A stretch of 49,131 bases of DNA from Burkholderiales bacterium (GTDB lineage Bacteria; Pseudomonadota; Gammaproteobacteria; Burkholderiales; Burkholderiaceae_E), in NCBI GenBank assembly GCA_026399875.1, contig JAPLQF010000019.1, positions 1-49,131 of the forward strand, in the 5' to 3' direction. The position numbers were made by a program, and so were the translations under genes. Positions within the stretch are counted from its first letter, which is position 1. Each line of letters starts with the position of its first letter. The notes below the pieces were generated by a model. That model did not search any database, had not been told where the DNA came from, and worked only from the letters and a program-made list of their open reading frames with translations. Shown in pieces: positions 1 to 8,503 of the stretch.

Positions 1-2301
1 GAAGACCATGCCAGCAATCCGATCAAGATCGGCCTCGAAAAGCTCAAGCGCAATGGTGCGCGCTTTGTCTCGATCAATCCGGTGCGCACCGGTTACTCGG
101 CGATTGCCGACGAGTGGGTGCCGATCCGCCCCGGCACCGACGGGCTGCTGGCACTGGCCATCGCCCATGTGCTGCTCAGCCGCGAGCGCTTCGACTGGGA
201 CTTCCTGGTGCGCTATACCAATGCGCCCTGGCTGGTCATCCAGGCGCCGGGCACCTCCCGCGACGGCCTGTTCCTGCGCAACGAGCAGGGCCAGCCGCTG
301 CTGTGGGATCAGCGCCTGAAAATGCCGGTGCCGATGGCGCCGGGCGCCACCCCCGCACTGTTCGGCGAGTTCGTCGCACCCGGCGGCGAGCGTGTGCGCA
401 CATCGATGTCACTGATGGCCGAGCGCGCCCTGTCGGACGAGTATTCGCCCGAGGCGGTGGCCGATCGCTGCGGCGTGCCGGCCGAGCAGATCGAAAAGAT
501 CGCCCTCGATATGGCGCAGGTGGCCTTCGAGCAGACCATCGAGCTGCCGATCGCCTGGACCGACGCCTGGGGCGTGAAGCACGACAAGGTGATCGGGCGG
601 CCGGTCGCGATGTATGCAATGCGCGGCGTGTCGGCGCACAGCAATGGCTTTCAGACCTGTCGCGCTTTGCATCTCATCCAGATGCTGCTCGGAGCACTGG
701 ACGGCCCCGGCAACTTTCGGTCGCGCGCGCCGTTTCCCAAGCCGATTCCGCCAGTGCAGCTGCCCGAAAACGACATCGCCCGCATCAATGCGCCCGACAC
801 CGCGCTGGCGCGCATGCCGCTCGGTTTTCCGACCCGTCCCGAAGACCTGGCGATCGATGCCGCCGGCGAGCCCCTTCGCATCGACAAGGCTTATTCCTGG
901 GAGAGCCCGCTGGCCGCGCATGGCCTGATGCACATGGTCATCCGCAATGCCTTCGAGTCCGATCCCTATCCGATCGACACGCTGATGCTGTTCATGGCCA
1001 ATATGGCCTGGAACTCCTCGATGAACACCACCGGCACGCAGGCGATGCTGGCTGCCCGCAACGAGGCCGGCGACTACAAAATCCCGTTTGTCGTGGTGTC
1101 GGATGCCTTCGACTCCGAGATGGTTCGCTACGCCGATCTGGTGCTGCCCGACACCACCTACCTCGAGCGCTTCGATGCGATCTCGATGCTCGATCGTCCG
1201 ATCTCCGAACCCGATGCCGCGGCCGACGCCATCCGCCATCCATTGATCGTCCCCGACCGTGATGTCAGGCCCTGGCAGGATGTGCTGGTCGAGCTGGCAG
1301 GGCGTCTGTCCTTTCCGGCGTTCACCGATGCGCCCGGCGTGCGCCGCTTCGACGATTACCGCGACTTCATCCTGCGCTACGAGCGTGCGCCCGGCATCGG
1401 CTTTCTGGCCGGCTGGCGCGGTGAGAAGGGTGACAAGCCGCTGGTGGGCGAGCCCAATCCGAAGCAGTGGGAGGCCTATATCGAAGGCAAGGCCTTCTTT
1501 GCGCACCACTGGCCCGATTCGATGAAGTACATGCGCTTTGCCAATCGTGATTATCTCGAGGAGGCTGCGCGCGCCGGCTTCATCGGAAAGGCCGAGCCGA
1601 TCGTGATGCAGCTCTACAGCGAGCCGAAGTTCCGGCTGGCAGGACAGGGTCTCTATGACGGGCCTCGACCGACCCGACCCGAAGATCGCGAGCGCCTGGC
1701 GCGCTACTTCGATCCCTTGCCCTTCTGGTATGCGCCGCTCGAGACGCTTGCAAGCGGCCCGGATCAGCCCGAGGACTTTCCCTTTCATGCGATCACGCAG
1801 CGCCCGATGGCGATGTATCACTCCTGGGACAGCCAGAACGCCTGGCTGCGTCAGATCGTGTCGCAGAACCTGCTCTACATGAACGAGCAGATGGCGACCG
1901 AAAAGGGGCTGGCCGATGGCGACTGGGTGCGGGTTGAATCGATGTATGCGCCGGTGGCACCGCAGCCCGGCACGCCGGCCAACGCCCGCATGAACAGCGA
2001 TTCGCCCCGGCGCAGCATCCGCTGCCAGCTCAAGACCATGCAGGGCTGCGAGCGCCATACCGTCTGGACCTGGAATGCGATCGGCAAGATGGCCGGCACC
2101 TGGGGGCTGTCGAAGAAGGCCGCCGAATCGAACGCCGGCTTCCTGCTCAATCACCTGATCAGCGAGACCCTGCCATCGCGCCCGGGCGAGGCGAGCCTCA
2201 CCAACAGCGATCCGGTGACCGGGCAGGCGGCCTGGTACGACCTGAAAGTGCGGGTGATCAAGGACGACGATCAGAGCGCACCGCTTGCGGAGGATGCATG
2301 A
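1..2301 (+). CDS. soeA: SoeA-like molybdopterin oxidoreductase, large subunit (5' end missing)
   Basis: The reading frame is open from the first base, so the N-terminus, including any [4Fe-4S] motif and Tat signal, lies outside; 766 residues remain. The protein belongs to the DMSO reductase family, whose large subunits carry the bis-MGD molybdenum cofactor. Visible family blocks include VLPDTTYLERFD near the middle and, near the C-terminus, the conserved stretch around PMAMYHSWDSQNAWLRQI followed by a cofactor-binding barrel (GLADGDWVRVES). It ends in an ATGA overlap with an iron-sulfur subunit gene, followed by a DmsC-type anchor, giving an A-B-C complex. Among such complexes the gene order and sequence best resemble the cytoplasmic sulfite dehydrogenase SoeABC, which oxidises sulfite to sulfate and passes electrons to quinone. 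The downstream SulP transporter fits this. A polysulfide, thiosulfate or other DMSO-reductase-type substrate is not excluded. Confidence 0.8.
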   Translation, partial: EDHASNPIKIGLEKLKRNGARFVSINPVRTGYSAIADEWVPIRPGTDGLLALAIAHVLLSRERFDWDFLVRYTNAPWLVIQAPGTSRDGLFLRNEQGQPLLWDQRLKMPVPMAPGATPALFGEFVAPGGERVRTSMSLMAERALSDEYSPEAVADRCGVPAEQIEKIALDMAQVAFEQTIELPIAWTDAWGVKHDKVIGRPVAMYAMRGVSAHSNGFQTCRALHLIQMLLGALDGPGNFRSRAPFPKPIPPVQLPENDIARINAPDTALARMPLGFPTRPEDLAIDAAGEPLRIDKAYSWESPLAAHGLMHMVIRNAFESDPYPIDTLMLFMANMAWNSSMNTTGTQAMLAARNEAGDYKIPFVVVSDAFDSEMVRYADLVLPDTTYLERFDAISMLDRPISEPDAAADAIRHPLIVPDRDVRPWQDVLVELAGRLSFPAFTDAPGVRRFDDYRDFILRYERAPGIGFLAGWRGEKGDKPLVGEPNPKQWEAYIEGKAFFAHHWPDSMKYMRFANRDYLEEAARAGFIGKAEPIVMQLYSEPKFRLAGQGLYDGPRPTRPEDRERLARYFDPLPFWYAPLETLASGPDQPEDFPFHAITQRPMAMYHSWDSQNAWLRQIVSQNLLYMNEQMATEKGLADGDWVRVESMYAPVAPQPGTPANARMNSDSPRRSIRCQLKTMQGCERHTVWTWNAIGKMAGTWGLSKKAAESNAGFLLNHLISETLPSRPGEASLTNSDPVTGQAAWYDLKVRVIKDDDQSAPLAEDA

Positions 2302-3002
2302 AGCTAGGACTGGTGATCGACCTCGATGTGTGCGTCGGCTGTCACGCCTGCGCCACCGCCTGCAAGGAGTGGAACGGCGAGAGCCTGATGGCGGGCGGCG
2401 CGCCCGACTACGATCCGCAGGGCGCCGAGCCCTCGGGCGTGTGGTTCAACCGGGTGCGCCACTATGAGGTCGGCGACTATCCGGCGAACAAGACCCTGAA
2501 TGTGCCGATGTCTTGCATGCACTGCGAGGACGCCGACTGCGTCACCGTCTGCCCCACCGGCGCGTCCTACAAGCGGGCCGAAGACGGCATCGTCCTGATC
2601 GACCCCGAGAAATGCATGGGTTGCAACTATTGCGCCTGGGCCTGCCCCTATGGTGCACGTGAGCTCGATCGCAACGAAGGTGTGATGCGCAAGTGCACGC
2701 TGTGCGTCGATCGCATCTATGACCAGGCCCTGCCGATCGCTGAGCGACAGCCGGCCTGCGTGTTGGCCTGCCCGTCGCATGCGCGCCATTTCGGTGATTT
2801 CGACGATCCGGCCTCGGCGGTCTCCACGATGAGTCGCGAGCGTGACGGTCAACCGCTCTTTGAAAAGCTCGGCTATCGGCCGGTCAATCGCTATCTGCCG
2901 CCCCGCGAACCCGCCCAGGTCCCTGCCCCCACAGACCTCGCGCCCCGCGGTTCACTGCAGTCAAAGCTTGCCGCGATGGTCAATCGGCTGATTCAGTTGT
3001 GA
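2298..3002 (+). CDS. soeB: SoeB-like four-cluster ferredoxin subunit
   Basis: This 234-residue protein is the electron-transfer subunit of the complex. It has the four cysteine groups typical of DmsB/NrfC/SoeB proteins: CVGCHACATAC at residues 12-22, CMHCEDADCVTVCP near 70-84, CMGCNYCAWACPYG near 104-117 and CTLC near 131 with a final CVLACP. These should bind four [4Fe-4S] clusters linking the molybdenum subunit to the membrane anchor. There is no signal peptide; the protein begins directly with the ferredoxin fold (MKLGLVIDLDVC), which fits a cytoplasmic complex. The ATG overlaps the soeA stop codon (ATGA), implying translational coupling, and the membrane subunit starts 4 bases after its stop. 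The assignment to an A-B-C molybdoenzyme is secure; the sulfite specificity is inferred. Confidence 0.85.
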   Translation: MKLGLVIDLDVCVGCHACATACKEWNGESLMAGGAPDYDPQGAEPSGVWFNRVRHYEVGDYPANKTLNVPMSCMHCEDADCVTVCPTGASYKRAEDGIVLIDPEKCMGCNYCAWACPYGARELDRNEGVMRKCTLCVDRIYDQALPIAERQPACVLACPSHARHFGDFDDPASAVSTMSRERDGQPLFEKLGYRPVNRYLPPREPAQVPAPTDLAPRGSLQSKLAAMVNRLIQL

Positions 3003-3006
3003 GCCG

Positions 3007-3954
3007 ATGAAGCCTGCGCTGTCGGTCATCTTCTTTACGGTGAGTTCAGGCGCCGGCCTCGGGCTGGCGGTGTGGCTGCTGGCGATGCAGCTGGCCGGAC
3101 GGGTCGATGCCTCGAACAGGCAATTCTGGCTGGCCTTTGCGGTGGCGGCGCTTCTGGTTACCGCAGGCCTGATCTCATCGACACTGCACCTTGCCAATCC
3201 CCGCAATGCCTGGCGCGCGTTCTCGCGTTTTCGTTCTTCGTGGCTGTCGCGCGAGGGTGTGCTCGCGGTTGCGCTTTATCCGATCGCGGCGCTCCATGCC
3301 TGGCTCAGTTTCCGGCAGGCCGATGCCGCGCGTGTCACCGGCCTGCTCCTGATCGTGCTGTCGCTCTCGACCGTGGTCTGCACCGCGATGATCTATGCCT
3401 GCCTGAAGACCGTGCCCCGTTGGCGCACCTGGCACACACCGGTGAGCTATCTGCTTTATGCACTGGCTGGCGGTGGCCTGATCTGGATCGCGGTGAGCGC
3501 TTTCGGGGGGGCGTCGCTTGCGGGAACGGGTCTGGTTTTGTGGCTGGCCGGCGCGGCCGCGCTGGTCAAGCTGCTCTACTTCGCGAAGTTTTCGCAGCGG
3601 GTGCATGCCACGCTCAATCAGGCGCTTGCGGTGCCCGAGACCGCCCCTGCCGGGCGCATGCAGGGCAAGGTCCGACTCCTCGACGCCGGTCATTCGCGGG
3701 GCACCTTCCTGACTGATGAGTTCGGCTTCGTTCTGGCGCGCTCGCGGGCCCGCACATTGCGACTGGCGATGTTCGTGCTGACGCTGCCGGTGCCGCTGGT
3801 GCTGCTGATGGTTGGATCGGCGGGTCAGGGTGGCGCTTTGCCGATTGCGGCCGCAGTGCTGTGTTTTCTCGGCGGGGTATTGCTCGAGCGCTGGCTGTTT
3901 TTTGCGCAGGCCGAGCATGTGGTTCGCCTGTATCACGGTCAGCAGCGCGTCTGA
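3007..3954 (+). CDS. soeC: SoeC/DmsC-like membrane anchor subunit
   Basis: A 315-residue, strongly hydrophobic protein with about eight predicted membrane helices, matching the DmsC family of quinol/quinone-interacting anchors. Family-like blocks include the stretch around STLHLANPRNAWRAFSRFRSSWLSREG in the second loop and the final helix before the tail WLFFAQAEHVVRLYHG. It should hold the SoeAB-like subunits on the inner face of the membrane and pass electrons to the quinone pool. It starts 4 bases after soeB and is followed after 11 bases by the SulP gene, so all four are probably one transcription unit. SoeC, DmsC and related anchors cannot be told apart by hydropathy; the call rests on the partners. 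Confidence 0.8.
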   Translation: MKPALSVIFFTVSSGAGLGLAVWLLAMQLAGRVDASNRQFWLAFAVAALLVTAGLISSTLHLANPRNAWRAFSRFRSSWLSREGVLAVALYPIAALHAWLSFRQADAARVTGLLLIVLSLSTVVCTAMIYACLKTVPRWRTWHTPVSYLLYALAGGGLIWIAVSAFGGASLAGTGLVLWLAGAAALVKLLYFAKFSQRVHATLNQALAVPETAPAGRMQGKVRLLDAGHSRGTFLTDEFGFVLARSRARTLRLAMFVLTLPVPLVLLMVGSAGQGGALPIAAAVLCFLGGVLLERWLFFAQAEHVVRLYHGQQRV

Positions 3955-3965
3955 GCGGCAGATCG

Positions 3966-5222
3966 ATGCTGCCGAGCGCCTGGCCTTTCCTGTCCTGGCC
4001 CCGCTTGCAGGGGCCGCAGATCCGGGCTGATCTGATCGCGGGTGCCTCGGTGGCCGTGGTGGCGATTCCGCAGTCGCTCGCCTATGCGCAGCTCGCCGGG
4101 CTGCCGCCCCATCTCGGGCTCTATGCTGCCTTCGTGCCGACCATCGTCGCTGCACTCTTCGGATCATCGGCGCAATTGTCGACCGGACCGGTTGCGCTGA
4201 CCTCGCTGCTCACCGCCGCTTCGCTCGCCGCGCTGGCCGAGCCAGGCACCGCGCCCTATCTCATGCTGGCGGTCCTGCTGGCGCTCGGATCGGGGGTGTT
4301 GCAGCTGATCGCCGGCGTGATCAGTCTGGGGCGTTTCATCGAACGTATTCCCGCCGCGCTGATGCTTGGTTTCGTGAATGCGGCTGCACTCGTGATCGTG
4401 TTTTCTCAGTTGCCGGCGCTGCTCGGTGTGCCTGCGGCACGAGGATCGGGCCCGATCTCGGCTATTTCTGCACTCCTGCAAAGCGGCGGGCATCTGGTAC
4501 CGGCGACCGCCGCGTTCGGTCTGGTTTCGCTTGCGGCGCTGCTGCTGGCCAGGCGCTATCTCCCGAGCTGGCCGGCTGCGCTGATCGTCAGCGTGGTGGC
4601 GACCCTGCTGAGTCAGGCGATCGACTATCAACGCCTTGGCAGCGTGGTCGGCGATCTGCCGCCGGGTCTGCCGACGCTGGCCTGGCCGAGCATCGACCTG
4701 GCATCAGCGAGCAGTCTGATGTCGGGCATGGTGCTGATCGCGCTGGTCAGTTTCATCGAGGTCACCTCCAGCGCCAGAACGATTGCAGCACGCACCGGCA
4801 AAGACTGGAATGTCAATCAGGAGCTGGTGGGGCAGGGTCTGGCCAAGGTGGCGGCATCGCTTTTTGCGGCCTTTCCGGTGTCGGGTTCGTTTTCGCGCTC
4901 GGCGCTCAATCTGGGTGCCGGTGCGATAACCGCCTGGTCTTCGATCGTGTGCGCGGTGCTGGTCGGCATCGCGCTGGTTTTTGCCACCGGTGCCTTGCAC
5001 CATCTGCCCAATGCGGTGCTGGCGGCGCTGATTGTCTCGGCGGTGCTCAACCTGCTCACGCCGCTCGAACTACTGAAGCTTGCGCGATTCGACCGCGCAG
5101 CTGGCGCCACCGCCTGGGTGACGCTGTTTGCAACCCTCTTTTTTGCGCCGAAGATTCATTACGGCCTGATTGTTGGTCTGGGTGTCAGCGCGCTCATGTC
5201 GGCACTTGGCCGACGGCGCTGA
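3966..5222 (+). CDS. SulP-family anion transporter without STAS domain
   Basis: The protein resembles SulP/SLC26 sulfate permeases, with the signature N-terminal block around ADLIAGASVAVVAIPQSLAYAQLAG and many membrane helices across 418 residues. I chose the ATG at 3966 because it places the family N-terminus (PQIRADLIAG) close to the start and leaves 11 bases after soeC; an open frame continues upstream inside soeC but encodes nothing family-like. The usual C-terminal cytoplasmic STAS domain is absent: the protein stops about four residues after the last helix (GRRR). Family members move sulfate, bicarbonate or other anions. Placement directly behind a sulfite-dehydrogenase-like operon suggests sulfate export or sulfite/sulfate exchange, but substrate and direction are inferred. 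Confidence 0.85.
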   Translation: MLPSAWPFLSWPRLQGPQIRADLIAGASVAVVAIPQSLAYAQLAGLPPHLGLYAAFVPTIVAALFGSSAQLSTGPVALTSLLTAASLAALAEPGTAPYLMLAVLLALGSGVLQLIAGVISLGRFIERIPAALMLGFVNAAALVIVFSQLPALLGVPAARGSGPISAISALLQSGGHLVPATAAFGLVSLAALLLARRYLPSWPAALIVSVVATLLSQAIDYQRLGSVVGDLPPGLPTLAWPSIDLASASSLMSGMVLIALVSFIEVTSSARTIAARTGKDWNVNQELVGQGLAKVAASLFAAFPVSGSFSRSALNLGAGAITAWSSIVCAVLVGIALVFATGALHHLPNAVLAALIVSAVLNLLTPLELLKLARFDRAAGATAWVTLFATLFFAPKIHYGLIVGLGVSALMSALGRRR

Positions 5223-5261
5223 GCGGCCCGGGCCGATCGGTCACCGTCAGGTCGACCCTGC

Positions 5262-6026
5262 TCAGACCGACGCGGTCAGTCCACCATCGATATAGAGCAT
5301 CTGTCCGGTCATGAAATCGGACGCGGCGCCGGCCAGAAAGATCGCCGCCCCGCCGAGTTCATCGACTTTGCCCCAGCGCCCCATCGGCACCCGCGTTTCG
5401 ATCCAGGCATTGAAGCTGGCATCGGCGGCAAGCGGCGCGGTGAAGTCGGTGCTGAAGTAGCCGGGCGCCAGGCCGTTGACCTGGATGTTGTGCTTTGCCC
5501 AGTCGATCGCCATGCCGCGCGTCAGATTCATCAGTCCCCCCTTGGACGTGACATAAGGCGTGATGCCCTGACGGGCGATCTGGCTGTTGATCGAGCAGAC
5601 ATTGATGATCTTGCCGCGCCGGCGCGGGATCATGAACCGCGCCACCGTGCGCCCGACCTTGAAGGCACCGGTGAGGTTGGTGCCGATGATCCGCTCCCAG
5701 TCGTCGGTCTCGACCGCTTCAAGCGGGCGGCGAAGATTGATGCCGCTGTTGTTGATCAGGATGTCGATCGGGCCGATCTCGCGTTCGACGGTCGCAATCG
5801 CATCGGTCAGAGTCGCTTCGTCGGTGACGTCGAAAGCGCACACGCTCGCGGTGATGCCTTCGGTGGCCAGCATCCTGGCGGTCTGAGCCAGCGCTTGAGG
5901 ATCTCGGCCGTTGAGCACGACCCGCGCGCCCGAGCCTGCCAGCGCACGCGCCATCGCCAGGCCGATGCCACGTGATGAGCCGGTGATGAGCGCGATGCGC
6001 CCGGTCAGATCGAATAGGGGATGCAC
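5262..6026 (-). CDS. SDR-family oxidoreductase (gluconate 5-dehydrogenase-like)
   Basis: A 254-residue classical short-chain dehydrogenase using NAD(P)H. The Rossmann nucleotide-binding motif TGSSRGIG is at residues 15-22, NNSG follows near 91, the catalytic Ser lies in the CSINSQ block and the catalytic Tyr-Lys pair is in YVTSK. The C-terminal YIDGGL motif is also present. Overall sequence resembles gluconate 5-dehydrogenase / 3-oxoacyl-ACP-reductase-like SDRs, but the substrate cannot be settled from sequence. The start is GTG, since the frame has no ATG close to the N-terminal FDLTGR motif. It stands alone, convergent with the SulP gene (39-base gap) and divergent from uvrD (65-base gap). 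Confidence 0.85.
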   Translation of the reverse strand: MHPLFDLTGRIALITGSSRGIGLAMARALAGSGARVVLNGRDPQALAQTARMLATEGITASVCAFDVTDEATLTDAIATVEREIGPIDILINNSGINLRRPLEAVETDDWERIIGTNLTGAFKVGRTVARFMIPRRRGKIINVCSINSQIARQGITPYVTSKGGLMNLTRGMAIDWAKHNIQVNGLAPGYFSTDFTAPLAADASFNAWIETRVPMGRWGKVDELGGAAIFLAGAASDFMTGQMLYIDGGLTASV

Positions 6027-6091
6027 GATGGGTCGGTCCTCAGGCGCGGGCCGTCAACAGCGCTCAAGACGCCGGCGACGTAGAATCGGGG

Positions 6092-8503
6092 ATGCCCGAT
6101 CTTCTCGCGAATCTGAACGACCGACAACTTGCGGCGGTCACGCTGCCACCCCAACACGCGCTGATCCTTGCCGGCGCCGGCAGCGGCAAGACCCGCGTGC
6201 TCACCACCCGGATCGCCTGGCTGATCCAGACCGGCCAGCTCAGCCCGGCGGGTGTACTGGCAGTGACCTTCACCAACAAGGCTGCGCGCGAAATGACCGC
6301 GCGCCTGTCGGCGATGCTGCCGATCAATCCGCGCGGCATGTGGATCGGCACCTTTCACGGCCTGTGCAATCGCCTGCTGCGCGCTCACCATCGCGACGCT
6401 GCGCTGCCGCAGTCCTTTCAGATTCTCGATTCGGCCGACCAGCTCGCCGCCATCAAGCGCCTGCTCAAGGCGAGCAATGTCGACGATGAGAAGTATCCGC
6501 CACGCAATCTGCAGCACTTCATCAATGGCTCGAAAGAGGCCGGGCTGCGCGCGAAAGATGTCGATGTCACCGACGACTACAGCCGGCGTTTCGCCGAGCT
6601 CTATGCCGCCTACGACGCCCAGTGCCAGCGCGAGGGTGTGGTCGATTTCGCCGAACTCCTGCTGCGCTCCTATGAACTTCTCGAGCGTCACACCCTGCTG
6701 CGTGATCACTACCGCGCCCGCTTCTCGCACATCCTGATCGACGAGTTCCAGGACACCAACATCCTGCAATACAAGTGGATCAAGCAGCTTGCCGGGCCCG
6801 CCTCATCGGTTTTTGCAGTGGGCGACGACGACCAGTCGATCTATGCATTTCGGGGGGCAAACGTGGGCAATATGGCGGCCTTCGAGCATGAGTTTCGCGT
6901 GCCCAATCTGATCAAGCTCGAGCAGAACTACCGCTCTCATGCCCACATTCTCGAATGCGCCAATCAGCTGATCCGTCGCAACGGCAGCCGCCTGGGCAAG
7001 GAACTCTGGACCGACGCCGGTGCCGGCGAGCCGGTACGGGTTTTCGAGGCGGTGAGCGATGGTCAGGAAGCACAGTGGCTGATCGAGGAGGCCCGCAGCC
7101 TGATTGCCGAGGGCTGGCTGCGCAACGACATGGCCATCCTCTATCGCTCGAATGCGCAGTCGCGTGTGCTCGAGCATGCCCTCTTTTCGGCTGGCATCCC
7201 TTACCGGGTGTATGGCGGCCTGCGATTTTTCGAGCGGGCCGAAGTCAAGCATGCCCTGGCCTATTTGCGGCTGATGGAAAACCCGGCCGATGACACCGCC
7301 TTCCTGAGGGTGGTGAACTTTCCGGCCCGCGGTATCGGTGCGCGTTCAGTCGAACAGTTGCAGGATGCCGCACGTGCGGCCGACAGCAGCCTGTATGCCG
7401 CGACCTCGGTGCTCAAGACCGGGGCTGCTTCCGGCAAGATGCTGGGCTTCGTGGGGTTGATCGAGCGGCTTCGCAATGAGACCCGAAGCATGACCCTGCC
7501 CGAGACGGTCGAGCATGTGGTTGAGCGAAGCGGGCTGATCCTGCATTACCAGACCGACAAGGAAGGTCAGGACCGCATCGAGAATCTGCGTGAACTGGTC
7601 AATGCCGCGGCGGGTTTTCTCTCCGAGCAGGGCGTGGGCCAGGATGTGCCGGCCAATCTGGGCGTCGCCTCGAACGCGGCGCCTGATAACGCTGCGCCGC
7701 AGCCCTTGATGGTGGAAGCGTCTGACTCCCTGTTCGATCTGCCGTCGGCCACGGCCGGCCCGCAAACCGATGGCGTGGATGATGGCGTGATCGATGGCGA
7801 TGCCTTCATCCAGGCCACGCCCCTTGCATCGTTTCTGGCCCATGCCTCGCTAGAGGCCGGCGAAAACCAGGCCGGCGAAGGGTCGGACGCGATGCAGCTG
7901 ATGACGGTTCATGCGGCCAAGGGCCTTGAGTTTGATGCGGTCTTCATTACCGGACTGGAGGAAGGTCTGTTCCCTCACGAGAACTCGGCCCAGGAAGTCG
8001 CTGGCCTCGAGGAGGAGCGTCGCCTGATGTATGTCGCGATCACCAGGGCTCGCAAGCGTCTTTACCTGTCGTTTTCGCAGACCCGCATGCTGCACGGTCA
8101 GACCCGCTACAACGTGCGTTCGCGTTTCCTCGAAGAGCTGCCCGAAGACAATCTCAAGTGGCTCACCCCCAGGGCCGGCGCTCCGCGCCCCTCCTGGGGT
8201 GGGCACGGTGGCTATGGTGCTTACGGTGAGCGCAGCGGCTCGGCCGGGCAGGGCGCTTCGCGCTACGCCCTTGAAGCGCCGCCGCCCTCACCCTGGGCGG
8301 CGAACGATGCCCGGGTCGCGGCGAAATTCGATCGCGGTCTGTCCTGGCGCATCGGTCAGACGGTGGCGCATGCAAAGTTCGGTGAAGGCGTGATCCTCGG
8401 CATCGAAGGCAGCGGTTCGGATGCCCGCGTGCAGGTCAACTTCGGGCGACAGGGCGTCAAATGGCTGGCGTTGTCGGTGGCGCGTCTTGAGGCGGTGAAC
8501 TGA
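6092..8503 (+). CDS. uvrD: ATP-dependent DNA helicase UvrD/PcrA
   Basis: An 803-residue superfamily 1A 3'-5' helicase acting in nucleotide excision repair and mismatch repair. Walker A is GAGSGKTRV near residues 30-38, Walker B is DEFQDTN near 217, and downstream motifs include QNYRSH, TVHAAKGLEFDAVF and VAITRARKRLYLS. The C-terminal tail, with WRIGQTVAHAKFGEGVI, is the Tudor-like domain found in UvrD/PcrA that binds RNA polymerase. A low-complexity, acidic insertion of roughly 90 residues (about 510-598) lies just before the TVHAAKG motif. Its last 47 bases overlap the 3' end of the convergent BPSS1780-family gene. Rep is less likely because the Tudor-like tail is present. Confidence 0.93.
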   Translation: MPDLLANLNDRQLAAVTLPPQHALILAGAGSGKTRVLTTRIAWLIQTGQLSPAGVLAVTFTNKAAREMTARLSAMLPINPRGMWIGTFHGLCNRLLRAHHRDAALPQSFQILDSADQLAAIKRLLKASNVDDEKYPPRNLQHFINGSKEAGLRAKDVDVTDDYSRRFAELYAAYDAQCQREGVVDFAELLLRSYELLERHTLLRDHYRARFSHILIDEFQDTNILQYKWIKQLAGPASSVFAVGDDDQSIYAFRGANVGNMAAFEHEFRVPNLIKLEQNYRSHAHILECANQLIRRNGSRLGKELWTDAGAGEPVRVFEAVSDGQEAQWLIEEARSLIAEGWLRNDMAILYRSNAQSRVLEHALFSAGIPYRVYGGLRFFERAEVKHALAYLRLMENPADDTAFLRVVNFPARGIGARSVEQLQDAARAADSSLYAATSVLKTGAASGKMLGFVGLIERLRNETRSMTLPETVEHVVERSGLILHYQTDKEGQDRIENLRELVNAAAGFLSEQGVGQDVPANLGVASNAAPDNAAPQPLMVEASDSLFDLPSATAGPQTDGVDDGVIDGDAFIQATPLASFLAHASLEAGENQAGEGSDAMQLMTVHAAKGLEFDAVFITGLEEGLFPHENSAQEVAGLEEERRLMYVAITRARKRLYLSFSQTRMLHGQTRYNVRSRFLEELPEDNLKWLTPRAGAPRPSWGGHGGYGAYGERSGSAGQGASRYALEAPPPSPWAANDARVAAKFDRGLSWRIGQTVAHAKFGEGVILGIEGSGSDARVQVNFGRQGVKWLALSVARLEAVN

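Noticed and set aside
409..2154. 581-codon open frame antisense to soeA
   Set aside because: Shadow of the molybdoenzyme gene; no coherent domain.
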